Below are positions 1 through 7,640 of a stretch of DNA of 29,182 bases, in pieces. The DNA comes from JAJYIV01 sp964499955. GTDB taxonomy: Bacteria > Patescibacteriota > Patescibacteriia > UBA9934 > GWF2-40-263. The stretch is taken from assembly GCA_964499955.1 (NCBI GenBank), contig CAZCMI010000012.1:1-29182 (forward strand), in the 5' to 3' direction. Position 1 is the stretch's first letter, and every line of letters starts with the position of its first letter. A program made the position numbers and the translations under genes. The notes under the pieces are model-generated. The model saw nothing but the letters and a program-made list of their open reading frames with translations, ran no database searches and was not told the origin of the DNA.

Positions 1-827
1 ATGACGTATTCGAAGGTGAGATGGTGGCGGCGGTTGCCCAGCACCTCGAGGTACTTCCGCGTCCAGGCCAGGAGTTTCGGCAGGAAGTCGTCGTAGGACG
101 TCGGGACGATTTCCTTGCGGGTCTTCGGGTCCGCGCTGTGCAGGGAGACGGCCAGGCGCACGTGCGGCCATTCGGCGTCCGTGAGCAGCTGTTCCAGGCG
201 CGGCAGCACGCCGACGGTGGAGACGGTGATGTGGGTCGGGCCGATGTCCGTGCGCGCCAGCAGCGCGCGCAGCGACGCCTTCACGTTTTCGTAGTTCGCC
301 AAGGGCTCGCCCATGCCCATGAAGACGACGTTGGAAATGCGCGGTTGCCGTTCCGGCCGCTTCGCCAAAAATCCCCGCCAGAAGCGGATTTGATCCACGA
401 TTTCGTCGGCGGAGAGCGAACGGGTCAGGCCCATTTTCCCCGTGGCGCAGAACGCGCAGCGCATGGCGCAGCCCACCTGGGAGGACACGCAGACCGTCCA
501 CTGATCACGGGCGTTTTGCATCAGGACGGTTTCGACGCGGTCGCCGCCTTCTTTGCCAACGGCAGTTCCAGCCGCGGCAGCCACTTCCACCACGGCCTTG
601 AACGTATCTTTCTTGATGCTCTGCAACACCGTCACTTCCTTCACGAACAGCCACGGGACCTCCGCCGCCAGGGTTTCGCGCATGGCCTTCGGGAGCGTCC
701 GCGCGTCTTCCCAACCGTTCACCCCCGGCGCAAACAAGGCCTCCTCCGCCTGTTTCAAACGAAAAGCCGGCTCGTGCGGGAAGAGTTCCTTGATGCGCTC
801 GGTGCGGGACAGCGGGATGGAAGGCAT
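1..827 (-). CDS. rlmN: 23S rRNA (adenine-C2)-methyltransferase RlmN, 3' end beyond the window
   Basis: Radical-SAM enzyme that methylates C2 of A2503 in 23S rRNA (and A37 of some tRNAs). The reading frame starts at the ATG complementary to 825-827 (MPSIPLSRTERIKELFP) and stays open to the window edge, giving 275 codons of an expected 340-380. The radical-SAM cluster motif CAMRCAFC is visible, followed by the family blocks VVFMGMGEPLANYENV, HITVSTVG and RLAVSLHSAD; the last visible residues, TFEYV, are the usual lead-in to the C-terminal part. The second methyl-accepting Cys near the C-terminus lies outside the window. A promoter (849-877) overlaps the terminator of the upstream sdpI-like gene. 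The start has T at -1 and no Shine-Dalgarno. Family call is secure. Confidence 0.95.
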   Translation of the reverse strand, partial: MPSIPLSRTERIKELFPHEPAFRLKQAEEALFAPGVNGWEDARTLPKAMRETLAAEVPWLFVKEVTVLQSIKKDTFKAVVEVAAAAGTAVGKEGGDRVETVLMQNARDQWTVCVSSQVGCAMRCAFCATGKMGLTRSLSADEIVDQIRFWRGFLAKRPERQPRISNVVFMGMGEPLANYENVKASLRALLARTDIGPTHITVSTVGVLPRLEQLLTDAEWPHVRLAVSLHSADPKTRKEIVPTSYDDFLPKLLAWTRKYLEVLGNRRHHLTFEYV

Positions 828-848
828 ACGGGTATGCAATGAGGGCCG

Positions 849-877
849 AGCATAACCGAAAACGCCGCCCCGATCAA
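849..877 (-). promoter_or_regulatory. Sigma70-type promoter of rlmN
   Basis: On the minus strand TTGATC (872-877), 17 nt spacer and TATGCT (849-854). The -10 ends 21 nt before the rlmN ATG, so a leader of about 14 nt is expected. The -35 box lies across the stop codon of the sdpI-like gene and the whole promoter overlaps that gene's terminator hairpin (859-885). Confidence 0.6.
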
Positions 878-885
878 GGGCGGCG
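859..885 (-). terminator. Intrinsic terminator of the sdpI-like gene
   Basis: Perfect 8-bp GC stem (863-870 with 878-885), 7-nt loop, followed on the minus strand by GTTTTC. The gene's TGA stop (874-876) lies inside the loop. The rlmN promoter uses the same bases. Confidence 0.7.
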
Positions 886-1560
886 CGTTCCTTTGCTCTG
901 TTCCGCCTGCGCGACGGACCGGTGGACGACGTAGGAATACACGACGACGACCACGGCAACGAACAGCACGGGGCCCGTGACGAACGCGGCCACCAGCCAT
1001 TCGTTTTTGAGGACCAGGGCCGCCAGCGGGAAGACGGCGGCGATTTTGAACAGGGTGCCGCCCAGCTTGTGCGTCTTGTCCCACACGGCGTCGCTGGAGA
1101 GGGTCCACGGCGTGCGGATGCCCACGAACCAGTTGCGCTTCGCCTTCCCCACCAGCACGCCGAGGGCGTAGACCAGCGCCGACACGGCCGGCACAACGGC
1201 GAAGGTGAAGTTGAAGCGCGCACCCAGGTTCCACGCCAGGGTCACGCCGAACATGTATGCGAAGAAGGCCATCAGCACGGCCCACAGGGCGTCGTAGGAT
1301 TTGCGGAAGGTCTCGATGTTGGCCTTGAGCGGGTCGATGCGCGGAATGACGACGTACAGCAAGGCGAACCCCGCCATCAGCAGCGGGAACAAAAACGCAC
1401 CCCAGAACTTGCCCATGTATCCGTCAGCTTCCCCGGCGGCATTCCAATGCGAGGCAACCTGCTCCGGCAGCAAGGGATAGGCCAAGGCGGCGGCAACGAA
1501 CGCTACGATGAGCAGCACGTAAATCAGGATGCGGGACAGATTCATAGGCGCCTTGGTCAT
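874..1560 (-). CDS. SdpI/DUF1648-family membrane protein
   Basis: 228-residue polytopic membrane protein. The N-terminal half has the DUF1648 signature (LPEQVASHWNAAGEADGYMGK, residues about 30-50) after a first hydrophobic segment; the second half has the SdpI-type block (GIRTPWTLSSDAVWDKTHKLGG) between further hydrophobic segments, about six TM helices in all. SdpI of Bacillus subtilis is the immunity protein and signal receptor for the SdpC toxin, but most homologues have no known toxin partner and none is visible here, so an immunity role should not be assumed. The start at 1560 is chosen because a promoter (1571-1599) ends 10 nt upstream, predicting a nearly leaderless mRNA; the Met at codon 6 is an alternative. 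This is one of three starts in the window without T at -1. Confidence 0.85.
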   Translation of the reverse strand: MTKAPMNLSRILIYVLLIVAFVAAALAYPLLPEQVASHWNAAGEADGYMGKFWGAFLFPLLMAGFALLYVVIPRIDPLKANIETFRKSYDALWAVLMAFFAYMFGVTLAWNLGARFNFTFAVVPAVSALVYALGVLVGKAKRNWFVGIRTPWTLSSDAVWDKTHKLGGTLFKIAAVFPLAALVLKNEWLVAAFVTGPVLFVAVVVVVYSYVVHRSVAQAEQSKGTRRP

Positions 1561-1570
1561 TTACGCGGGT

Positions 1571-1599
1571 ATTCTACTACCCCCTCCCCCACGACTCAA
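1571..1599 (-). promoter_or_regulatory. Promoter of the sdpI-like gene (nearly leaderless)
   Basis: Minus strand TTGAGT (1594-1599), exactly 17 nt, TAGAAT (1571-1576). The -10 ends 10 nt before the ATG at 1560, so transcription should begin about 3-4 nt upstream of the start codon. Confidence 0.7.
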
Positions 1600-1618
1600 A
1601 CGCGGGACGCGGGGGAAC

Positions 1619-1642
1619 AAAAAGCGCCCCGTCAGGGACGCT
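1619..1642 (-). terminator. Terminator of the ATP synthase operon, overlapping the atpC stop
   Basis: Minus strand: 8-bp stem AGCGTCCC/GGGGCGCT (one T-G pair) with loop TGAC, followed by TTTTTG. The 5' arm encodes the last codons of atpC and its TGA stop forms the loop. Confidence 0.85.
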
Positions 1643-2069
1643 CTTCCGCGTGGCCCGGGTGGGCAGACGCGTGTTCGATGTGCTTTTCCATGGAGAGGCG
1701 CTGGTCTTCCAGGAACCGGATGGCGAGGTCGGACAGGTCCTTCCCCTCCGCCAGGCGCGCCCGGATGGTTTCCAGCACGGACCGCGCCGACCCGACGTCC
1801 ATTTCGGCCACCAGTTCCCCGTCGAAGGCGGACACGCGCACGGAGTTCGCTTCCCCGTCCACGAACAGCATGCCGTGCCGCACCACAAAGTCTTCCTCGT
1901 GGCCGTCGTGCTTCACCACGACGCGCGAAAACCCCACCACGCCCTGCAGGTCGGCGTGGTTGGGATGCACCTCAACCTCGCCTTCCTCGGTGGAAAGACG
2001 GACGAGGTCGGCCGGCCCGTCGAACAGGACGCGGTCCGGCGTGCGGACGGTGAGGGAGAATCCAGGCAT
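1632..2069 (-). CDS. atpC: ATP synthase F1 epsilon subunit
   Basis: 145-residue subunit of the central stalk that couples gamma rotation to the catalytic head and can inhibit ATP hydrolysis. The N-terminal beta-sandwich is recognisable (FSLTVRTPDRVLFDGPADLVRLSTEEGEVEVHPNHADLQGVV) and the C-terminal part is a two-helix hairpin (ARSVLETIRARLAEGKDLSDLAIRFLEDQRLSM in outline), so the regulatory C-terminal domain is present. It ends with an acidic/His-rich tail. It is the last gene of the operon, 27 nt after atpD, and its stop codon sits in the loop of the terminator. Start ATG with T at -1 and no Shine-Dalgarno. Confidence 0.95.
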   Translation of the reverse strand: MPGFSLTVRTPDRVLFDGPADLVRLSTEEGEVEVHPNHADLQGVVGFSRVVVKHDGHEEDFVVRHGMLFVDGEANSVRVSAFDGELVAEMDVGSARSVLETIRARLAEGKDLSDLAIRFLEDQRLSMEKHIEHASAHPGHAEERP

Positions 2070-2096
2070 AGGAAGCGGCGGGCGGTCAGGTATCGA

Positions 2097-3560
2097 TTAC
2101 GACGGCTCCTTGGCGTGGCGTTCCAACACGTCTTCGATGCCGCCGGCCATGTAGAAGTGCTGCTCGGCCACGTGGTCCAGCTCGCCGGCCAGGATGGCCT
2201 TGAAGCCGCGCACGGTGTCCGCGCGGGCCACGAACTGCCCCGGCGTGCCAGTGAACTGTTCCGCCACGAAGAAGTTCTGCGTGAGGAACTTCTGCACCTT
2301 GCGGGCGCGGGTCACGGCGAGCTTGTCGTCGTCGGACAATTCGTCCATGCCCAGGATGGCGATGATGTCCTGCAATTCCTTGTAGCGCTGCAGCAGGCGC
2401 TGCACGCCAGTGGCGGCTTCGTAATGGTCCTTGCCCACGACCTCTTCCTTCAAGATGAGGGAGTTCGAGTCCAGCGGGTCCACGGCCGGGTACAGGCCCA
2501 TCGACGCCTGCTTGCGGGACAGCACGATGGTGGCGTCCAAGTGGGCGAACGTGGTGGCCGGGGCCGGGTCGGTGAGGTCGTCGGCCGGCACGTACACAGC
2601 CTGCACGGAGGTGATGGAACCAGTTTTGGTGGTAGTAATACGTTCCTGGAGCTGGGCCATTTCCGTGGCCAAGGTGGGCTGGTAGCCCACGGCGGACGGC
2701 AGGCGGCCCAACAGGGCGGACACTTCCGCGCCAGCCTGGGTGAAGCGGAAGATGTTGTCGATGAACATCAGGATGTCCTTGCCCTGGTCGCGGAAGGTCT
2801 CGGCGATGGTCAGCCCGGTGAAGCCCACGCGCAGGCGGGCGCCCGGCGGCTCGTTCATCTGGCCGAAGACCATGGCGACCTTGTCCATGACGCCGGATTC
2901 GCGCATTTCGTGGATGAGGTCGTTGCCTTCGCGGGTGCGTTCCCCCACGCCGGCGAACACCGAATACCCGCCGTGCGCCATGGCGACGTTGTGGATCAGT
3001 TCCTGCATGATGACGGTCTTCCCCACCCCGGCGCCGCCGAAAAGGGCGATCTTGCCGCCTTTCATGAACGGCACCAGCAGGTCCACGACCTTGATGCCGG
3101 TTTCGAGGGGTTCCACCGTGCCGCTTTGGTCGCGGAAGGCGGGCGGCGTGGCGTGGATGGGGCGGCGTTCGACCTTGGGGCCGAACGGTTTGCCGTCGTC
3201 GATGGGGTTGCCGGTCACGTCCAAGACGCGGCCCAGCACGGCCTCGCCGACGGGCGTGGAAATGGGGGCGCCGGTGTCCGTGACGGCCATGCCGGCGGCC
3301 AGCCCGTCCGTGGTGGACATGGCCACGGCGCGCACGACGCCGTCGCCGACGTGGGCCTGCACTTCCAAGACGACCGGCGGTTCGCTCTCCACGCGGAGGG
3401 CGGCGTAGCGTTCCGGCACGCGGCCGTCGAAGGCGACGTCCACGACGACGCCGGCGATGCGCACGATGACGCCCGTTTCGGGCGCGTCCGCGGCGGCAGA
3501 GGCGGACGGCGCCTGCTTGCTGCGGGCGGGGGCGGATTTGGCGGAGGAAGAGGAAGCCAT
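2097..3560 (-). CDS. atpD: ATP synthase F1 beta subunit (catalytic)
   Basis: 487 residues; the nucleotide-hydrolysing/synthesising subunit. P-loop GGAGVGKT at about 175-182, catalytic glutamate and arginine in GERTREG (about 206-212), the ERITTTKTGSITS block, and DELSDDD as a variant of the DELSEED lever. The N-terminus has an unusual Ser/Ala-rich extension of about 25 residues before the first beta strand (TGVIVRIAGVVVDVAF). The ATG follows the atpG TAA after a single T (TAATATG), so translation is probably coupled by reinitiation. Product call is certain; the function of the N-terminal extension is unknown. Confidence 0.98.
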   Translation of the reverse strand: MASSSSAKSAPARSKQAPSASAAADAPETGVIVRIAGVVVDVAFDGRVPERYAALRVESEPPVVLEVQAHVGDGVVRAVAMSTTDGLAAGMAVTDTGAPISTPVGEAVLGRVLDVTGNPIDDGKPFGPKVERRPIHATPPAFRDQSGTVEPLETGIKVVDLLVPFMKGGKIALFGGAGVGKTVIMQELIHNVAMAHGGYSVFAGVGERTREGNDLIHEMRESGVMDKVAMVFGQMNEPPGARLRVGFTGLTIAETFRDQGKDILMFIDNIFRFTQAGAEVSALLGRLPSAVGYQPTLATEMAQLQERITTTKTGSITSVQAVYVPADDLTDPAPATTFAHLDATIVLSRKQASMGLYPAVDPLDSNSLILKEEVVGKDHYEAATGVQRLLQRYKELQDIIAILGMDELSDDDKLAVTRARKVQKFLTQNFFVAEQFTGTPGQFVARADTVRGFKAILAGELDHVAEQHFYMAGGIEDVLERHAKEPS

Positions 3561-3561
3561 A

Positions 3562-4482
3562 TTAGGTGACGGCCTGGCCCGCGGCGGCGAGCTCGGCGAG
3601 GGATTGGGTGATGGCCGCTTGGCGGGCCTTGTGGTAGGAGAGCGTCAGCGAGCGGATCATGTCGTCCGCGGCCTCGGTGGCCTTCTTCATGGAAACCATG
3701 CGGCTGGAGTATTCCGACGCCTTCAGTTCATAGAAGGCCTGCAGGAACATGGCCTGGATGAGTTGGTCGGCCAGCGCCTGGCGCACGCGTTCCGGCGACG
3801 GCTCCTGGAAGATCAGGTCCGACGCGGCGTGGGCGTGCGGCGCGGGCACGGAGGCCTCGGGGTCGTTGCGGTCCGCGGTTTCGGGGTCCCGCCACCGCAG
3901 GTGGGAACGCGCCATGGCCTCGGAAAACGGCAGGTAGGTTTTTTCCGTCGGATACGCCGTGAAGGCGTTCACGTAATGCGGTGAAACCAGGACGGCTTCG
4001 CGCACCGTCCCGTCGTTCCACAAGGCCAGGACGCGGTCCACGATCGGCAGGGCGTCCAAGGGCGTCAGGTCTTCCTTCACGCCTTCGAACGCGCCGGCCG
4101 AGTTCCAGCCCAGGCGGCGGGCGGCTTCGGCGCTCTTGCGCCCCACCGTCAGCACGAGGCGGTCCTCCGGCGGCAGCGCGTTCCACTTCGGCGACTGCAG
4201 CACCAAGCGCAGCAGGCGCGCGTTGAGCGCCCCGCACAGGCCCTTGTCCGACGTCACGATGATGAACAACGTTTTGCCTTTCTCGCGCGGCTGGGCGTAG
4301 GGCATGTGTTCCATGCGCGCCTGGTGCATGCCTTCCAGCAGGGACCAGGAGAACGCGCGCGTGCTTTCGGCCTTGCGCTGGAAGCGACGCATTTTGTTGG
4401 CCGCAACCAACCGCAGGGCCTGGGTGATTTTGCGGGTGTTGCGCGTGGACGCGATCTTTTTTCGAATCTCGACGAGGTTCAT
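3562..4482 (-). CDS. atpG: ATP synthase F1 gamma subunit
   Basis: 306-residue rotor shaft. Both termini carry the conserved coiled-coil helices: VEIRKKIASTRNTRKITQAL with VAANKMRR at the N-terminus, and the block around SEYSSRMVSMKKATEAADDMIRSL at the C-terminus. The Rossmann-like middle contains the block IVTSDKGLCGALN. It is about 15-20 residues longer than typical bacterial gamma, mainly a polar/His-containing insertion around residues 195-220. It starts 4 nt after the atpA stop. The base before ATG is C, one of the three exceptions to the TATG pattern of this window. Confidence 0.97.
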   Translation of the reverse strand: MNLVEIRKKIASTRNTRKITQALRLVAANKMRRFQRKAESTRAFSWSLLEGMHQARMEHMPYAQPREKGKTLFIIVTSDKGLCGALNARLLRLVLQSPKWNALPPEDRLVLTVGRKSAEAARRLGWNSAGAFEGVKEDLTPLDALPIVDRVLALWNDGTVREAVLVSPHYVNAFTAYPTEKTYLPFSEAMARSHLRWRDPETADRNDPEASVPAPHAHAASDLIFQEPSPERVRQALADQLIQAMFLQAFYELKASEYSSRMVSMKKATEAADDMIRSLTLSYHKARQAAITQSLAELAAAGQAVT

Positions 4483-4486
4483 GTGG

Positions 4487-6010
4487 TTACGCGGTGGCGG
4501 CGAAGAAGGAAACGGCGGCTTCCTCGAGCTGCGCGGCGATGTCGTCCGTCAAGGCCTGTTCTTTCTCGATGGCGGCCACGAGGTCCGAACGGCGGGCTTC
4601 GACGTCGGCCATCAGGGCTTCCAACTTCGCCTGGACGTCTTCCTTCGCCACGGCGTCCAAATGGCCCTTGGTGGCGGCCCACAAGACCACGACTTCCTGC
4701 CACAGGCGGTACGGGCGTCCGGCCTTCTGCTTGAAGGCCTCGACCATGCGTTCGCCGCGGGCGAGCTGCTTTTTCGTGGAGGCGTCCAGTTCGCTGGAGA
4801 ACTGGGAGAAAGCGGCGAGTTCGTCGTACTGGGCCAAGTCGAGCTTGGCGCTGCCGGCGACTTTCTTCATCACCTTGGTTTGCGCCGCGCCGCCCACGCG
4901 GGACACGGAAATGCCCACGTTGATGGCCGGGCGGATGCCGCGGTAGAACAGCGAGGATTCCAAGAAGATCTGCCCGTCGGTGATGGAAATGACGTTGGTC
5001 GGGATGTAGGCGGACACGTCGCCGGCCTGGGTTTCGATGATCGGCAGGGCCGTCATGGAGCCGCCGCCGTTGTCCTTGTTCAGGCGCGCGGCGCGTTCCA
5101 GCAGGCGGGAGTGGATGTAGAACACGTCGCCCGGGTACGCTTCGCGGCCCGGGGGGCGGCGGAGCAGCAGGGACGCTTCGCGGTAGGCCACGGCGTGCTT
5201 GGTCAAATCGTCGTAGATGATGAGCACGTCCTTGCCCTGCTCCATGAAGTATTCGCCGATGGCCGCGCCCGCGTACGGGGCGAGGAACTGCAACATGGCC
5301 GGGGCGGAGGCGCCGGCGGACACCACGACGGTGTACGGCAGGGCGCCGCCCGCGCGCAAGGTTTCCACCACGTTGGCGACCTTGGCTTCACGCTGGCCGA
5401 TGGCCACGTACACGCAAATAACGTCCTGGTCCTTTTGGTTCAGGATGGTGTCCAGCGCGATGGTGGTTTTGCCGGTTTGGCGGTCGCCGATGATGAGTTC
5501 GCGCTGGCCGCGGCCCACGGGAATGAGGGCGTCCACGGCCAAAATGCCGGTTTGCATCGGCACGCTGACGGACTGGCGGGTCATCACGCCGGGAGCGACG
5601 CGCTCCAGCTGCATGGCCTTCCCTTCTTTTATGGCTTCGTCGCGGTCCAGCGGGCGGCCGAGCGGGTCCACGACGCGGCCCAAAATGGACGCGTGGGCGT
5701 TGATCGCCAAAATATCGCCGGTGGCTTCGGCGGCCATGCCTTCGGTGACGGTGTTGCCGGCGTGCATGAGCACGGCCAGGGCGCCGTCGCGCTCCACTTG
5801 CAGCACCAGGGCTTCGGCGCCGGTCCACGGCACGCGGACCACTTCGCCGATGCGCAGGCCCGGCAGGCCCTGGATGTCGATGATGCCGTCGCGCACGGAA
5901 CGGATGAGGCCGGCGCGCGGGGCGCCTTCGGCCGCGTCGCCCGCGGACACGCGGGCAAGCGCCTCGTCCACGGCGGCGAGGAACGGTTTGATGGAATCGT
6001 CGCGTTTCAT
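4487..6010 (-). CDS. atpA: ATP synthase F1 alpha subunit
   Basis: Non-catalytic nucleotide-binding subunit, 507 residues from the ATG at 6010 (MKRDDSIKPF). P-loop GDRQTGKT at about 175-182; the arginine finger lies in GISVSRVGGAAQTK; REAYPGDVFYIHSRLLERAA is the usual alpha block. An in-frame ATG at 6061 would add 17 residues but would overlap atpH by 35 nt; the 6010 start sits 16 nt after the atpH stop, gives a family-typical length and has T at -1, so it is preferred. The sequence just before it is CCCCTCCT, with no Shine-Dalgarno. Confidence 0.97.
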   Translation of the reverse strand: MKRDDSIKPFLAAVDEALARVSAGDAAEGAPRAGLIRSVRDGIIDIQGLPGLRIGEVVRVPWTGAEALVLQVERDGALAVLMHAGNTVTEGMAAEATGDILAINAHASILGRVVDPLGRPLDRDEAIKEGKAMQLERVAPGVMTRQSVSVPMQTGILAVDALIPVGRGQRELIIGDRQTGKTTIALDTILNQKDQDVICVYVAIGQREAKVANVVETLRAGGALPYTVVVSAGASAPAMLQFLAPYAGAAIGEYFMEQGKDVLIIYDDLTKHAVAYREASLLLRRPPGREAYPGDVFYIHSRLLERAARLNKDNGGGSMTALPIIETQAGDVSAYIPTNVISITDGQIFLESSLFYRGIRPAINVGISVSRVGGAAQTKVMKKVAGSAKLDLAQYDELAAFSQFSSELDASTKKQLARGERMVEAFKQKAGRPYRLWQEVVVLWAATKGHLDAVAKEDVQAKLEALMADVEARRSDLVAAIEKEQALTDDIAAQLEEAAVSFFAATA

Positions 6011-6026
6011 AGGAGGGGCGCGGAGA

Positions 6027-6794
6027 TCAAGCGCGGCGCGCGGCGATGGCGCGGCCGGCATGGAAGAGGCGGAACGGCACGTCCACCCGCGGGTCGCAGG
6101 CGAACCGCACGTGGGTGCCTTCCGGCGCGGCGGCGCGCAGGGCGGCGCGGCGTTCGGCGGAAAGCGGCGCGGGCGTCTGCACCGTCATCACGGGCAGGCG
6201 GCGCGCGGACAAGAAGGCGTCCACGGCGGCCAAGGCGGAACCGGCGCGGATCGAAAAGGTCAGGTACCCGTCCGCGGCTTCGCCCAGGTGCGTGTTCGGC
6301 ATCCGGACGGAGGCCGGCGCGCCCTCGCGGGCCGCGTCCAAGGCACCGGCGAAGGAACGGGACAGGAAGGCGGTGAAGGCTTGTTCCAAGGCGCACGGGG
6401 CATCCCCGGCATGTTCCACGCCTTGGACGACGCCGCGCAAATCGTTGAAGAACCGGGCCAGCACGCCGGTCGTCTGCATGCGGTCCCCGGCGGCGGGGCG
6501 CAGCATGGAACCGAGCGAGTCGGGACGCAGCGCCGCCAGCGCCGAACGGGGCGCGTGCGCGGTGCGCGGCAGGCCGAAGGCGACCGCCAATTCCTCGGTG
6601 GCGCGGCCCACGCGCGGCCGCACGGGACCCAAGGCGCCGGTATGCAGGCGCCGCAGGGCGTCCGTCAACTCGGCGCGGATCTCCGCGGCCGGCCGTCCGC
6701 GCAAAAACGCGGCAGGGTGGTCGTCAGGCAGGGGGTCTCCCTCGCCCGCGCGAGCGGCGTCGCGCAGCAGGGAGACGAACAGGGTCTGGATCAT
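6027..6794 (-). CDS. atpH: ATP synthase F1 delta subunit, long and divergent
   Basis: 255 residues against about 175-180 for usual bacterial delta (OSCP). The position between b and alpha and the C-terminal part identify it: PVMTVQTPAPLSAERRAALRA followed by VRFACDPRVDVPFRLFHAGR matches the delta C-terminal pattern (transcript of the 'DPSLIGG...G' region), with the usual glycine pair replaced by DVPF. The N-terminal half contains extra Ala/Arg-rich helical sequence and only weak resemblance to the six-helix N-domain. The ATG overlaps the atpF TGA (ATGA at 6791-6794), implying coupled translation. The delta assignment rests on synteny plus the C-terminal match. Confidence 0.88.
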   Translation of the reverse strand: MIQTLFVSLLRDAARAGEGDPLPDDHPAAFLRGRPAAEIRAELTDALRRLHTGALGPVRPRVGRATEELAVAFGLPRTAHAPRSALAALRPDSLGSMLRPAAGDRMQTTGVLARFFNDLRGVVQGVEHAGDAPCALEQAFTAFLSRSFAGALDAAREGAPASVRMPNTHLGEAADGYLTFSIRAGSALAAVDAFLSARRLPVMTVQTPAPLSAERRAALRAAAPEGTHVRFACDPRVDVPFRLFHAGRAIAARRA

Positions 6795-7291
6795 ACGGAG
6801 GGCGTTTGGGTCGGTTCGGCGGCGTCCAGCAGGGCCTTGGCGTCCACGCGGGTCTTCTTCCCCACGACGGCGAACAGGGCCGCTTCGAGCCGCGCCGCCA
6901 CGTCGTCCCGCACGTCGGCGTAGACGCGGGCGCGCATCCCGGCGATCAGCTCCTTGGCTTCCCGCATCATTTCCTCCCGGCGCACGTCGGCCTGGGCGAG
7001 CAGCGCGGCGGCCTTGGCTTCCGCCTCGGCGCGGGCGCGGGCCTGCTCTTCCCGGATCTGGGCGAGCATGCGCTCGGCTTCTTCCTTCCGCTCCGCGCGT
7101 TCCCGGTCCAGGGCGGCGCGCAGTTCCTCCGCTTCACGCAGGTTGCCCTTGATCGTGTCGCGGCGCTCGTCCAAGACGCGCAGCAGCGGCTTGTACAACA
7201 AACGGCCGAGAATGAAGGCCAGGAGGCCGAAATTCACGACGTACAGCAGCAAGCTGTGCAGATCAATACCGAGTCGTTGGAACGCATCCAT
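6791..7291 (-). CDS. atpF: ATP synthase Fo b subunit
   Basis: 166-residue peripheral-stalk subunit. One N-terminal membrane helix (about residues 12-33, LLLYVVNFGLLAFILGRLLY) is followed by the canonical KPLLRVLDERRDTI and a long charged, Ala/Glu/Arg-rich helix that forms the right-handed coiled coil of the stator. Only one b-type gene is present, so the stalk should be a homodimer. The stop overlaps the atpH start. It begins 28 nt after the atpE stop. Confidence 0.96.
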   Translation of the reverse strand: MDAFQRLGIDLHSLLLYVVNFGLLAFILGRLLYKPLLRVLDERRDTIKGNLREAEELRAALDRERAERKEEAERMLAQIREEQARARAEAEAKAAALLAQADVRREEMMREAKELIAGMRARVYADVRDDVAARLEAALFAVVGKKTRVDAKALLDAAEPTQTPSV

Positions 7292-7319
7292 ACCGGGCGC
7301 GTGGGAACGCGGGAACGAA

Positions 7320-7550
7320 TTAGACGGCGAAGAGAATGATCAGGGAAACCACCAGGGCGTAAATGGCGGTGGATTCGCAAATGGCCATGCCCACGATCAT
7401 GTTCGGGGCGATTTTGTCGGACACGGAGGGGTTGCGGCCGATGGCTTCCATGGCCTTGCTGGCGACCCAACCGTCGGCGATGGCCGTCCCGATGGTGCCG
7501 ATACCCATGCAGATGGCGGCGGAAATGACTTTGATGGAATCGAGATCCAT
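7320..7550 (-). CDS. atpE: ATP synthase Fo c subunit with a two-carboxylate, Na+-type ion site
   Basis: 76-residue hairpin of two membrane helices that assembles into the rotor ring. The essential carboxylate is E59 in ICESTAIYALVV. It is followed by Ser60-Thr61, as in sodium-binding rings. D26 in helix 1 lies exactly 33 residues before E59, the spacing of Q32-E65 in the Ilyobacter tartaricus ring, so a second carboxylate occupies the Gln/Glu position. The helix-1 glycine repeat GxGxGxGxG is changed to T19xG21xA23xA25(D)G27; bulkier residues here are linked in other species to larger rings. The gene has its own promoter and a pyrimidine-rich leader (7551-7591). Identity is certain; Na+ specificity is inference. 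Confidence 0.97.
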   Translation of the reverse strand: MDLDSIKVISAAICMGIGTIGTAIADGWVASKAMEAIGRNPSVSDKIAPNMIVGMAICESTAIYALVVSLIILFAV

Positions 7551-7591
7551 ACGATGAGGAAAAAAGAGAGGGGGTTAAGAAAGCGAGGCGG

Positions 7592-7620
7592 ATTATACGC
7601 GCGTCCTGGTTTTCCATCAA
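7592..7620 (-). promoter_or_regulatory. Internal consensus promoter upstream of atpE
   Basis: Minus strand TTGATG (7615-7620), exactly 17 nt, perfect TATAAT (7592-7597), lying in the 78-nt atpB-atpE gap. The leader from about 7585 to 7551 is almost all pyrimidine with a T6 run and no Shine-Dalgarno. It should give extra transcripts beginning at atpE, matching the need for many c copies per enzyme. Confidence 0.75.
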
Positions 7621-7621
7621 T

Positions 7622-7640
7622 GGGTCCGTTACGCGGACCC
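7622..7640 (-). other. Hairpin across the atpB stop codon
   Basis: 7-bp perfect stem GGGTCCG/CGGACCC with the atpB TAA in its loop. No T-tract follows, so it is not a classical terminator; it could be an RNA-stability or processing hairpin separating the atpB message from the atpE message. It ends just before the atpE -35 box. Confidence 0.45.

Noticed and set aside
1650..3569. Long open frame (639 codons) antisense to atpD/atpC, and similar ones at 4304-6376, 9505-11499 and 16856-18925
   Set aside because: They are His/Gly/Ala/Arg-rich shadows of GC-rich codon use opposite well-identified genes. None has a domain, a promoter or a plausible start.
6011..6061. Upstream ATG of atpA at 6061 adding 17 residues
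   Set aside because: It would overlap atpH by 35 nt, and the extra residues (MPAAPSPRAALDL) do not resemble alpha N-termini.
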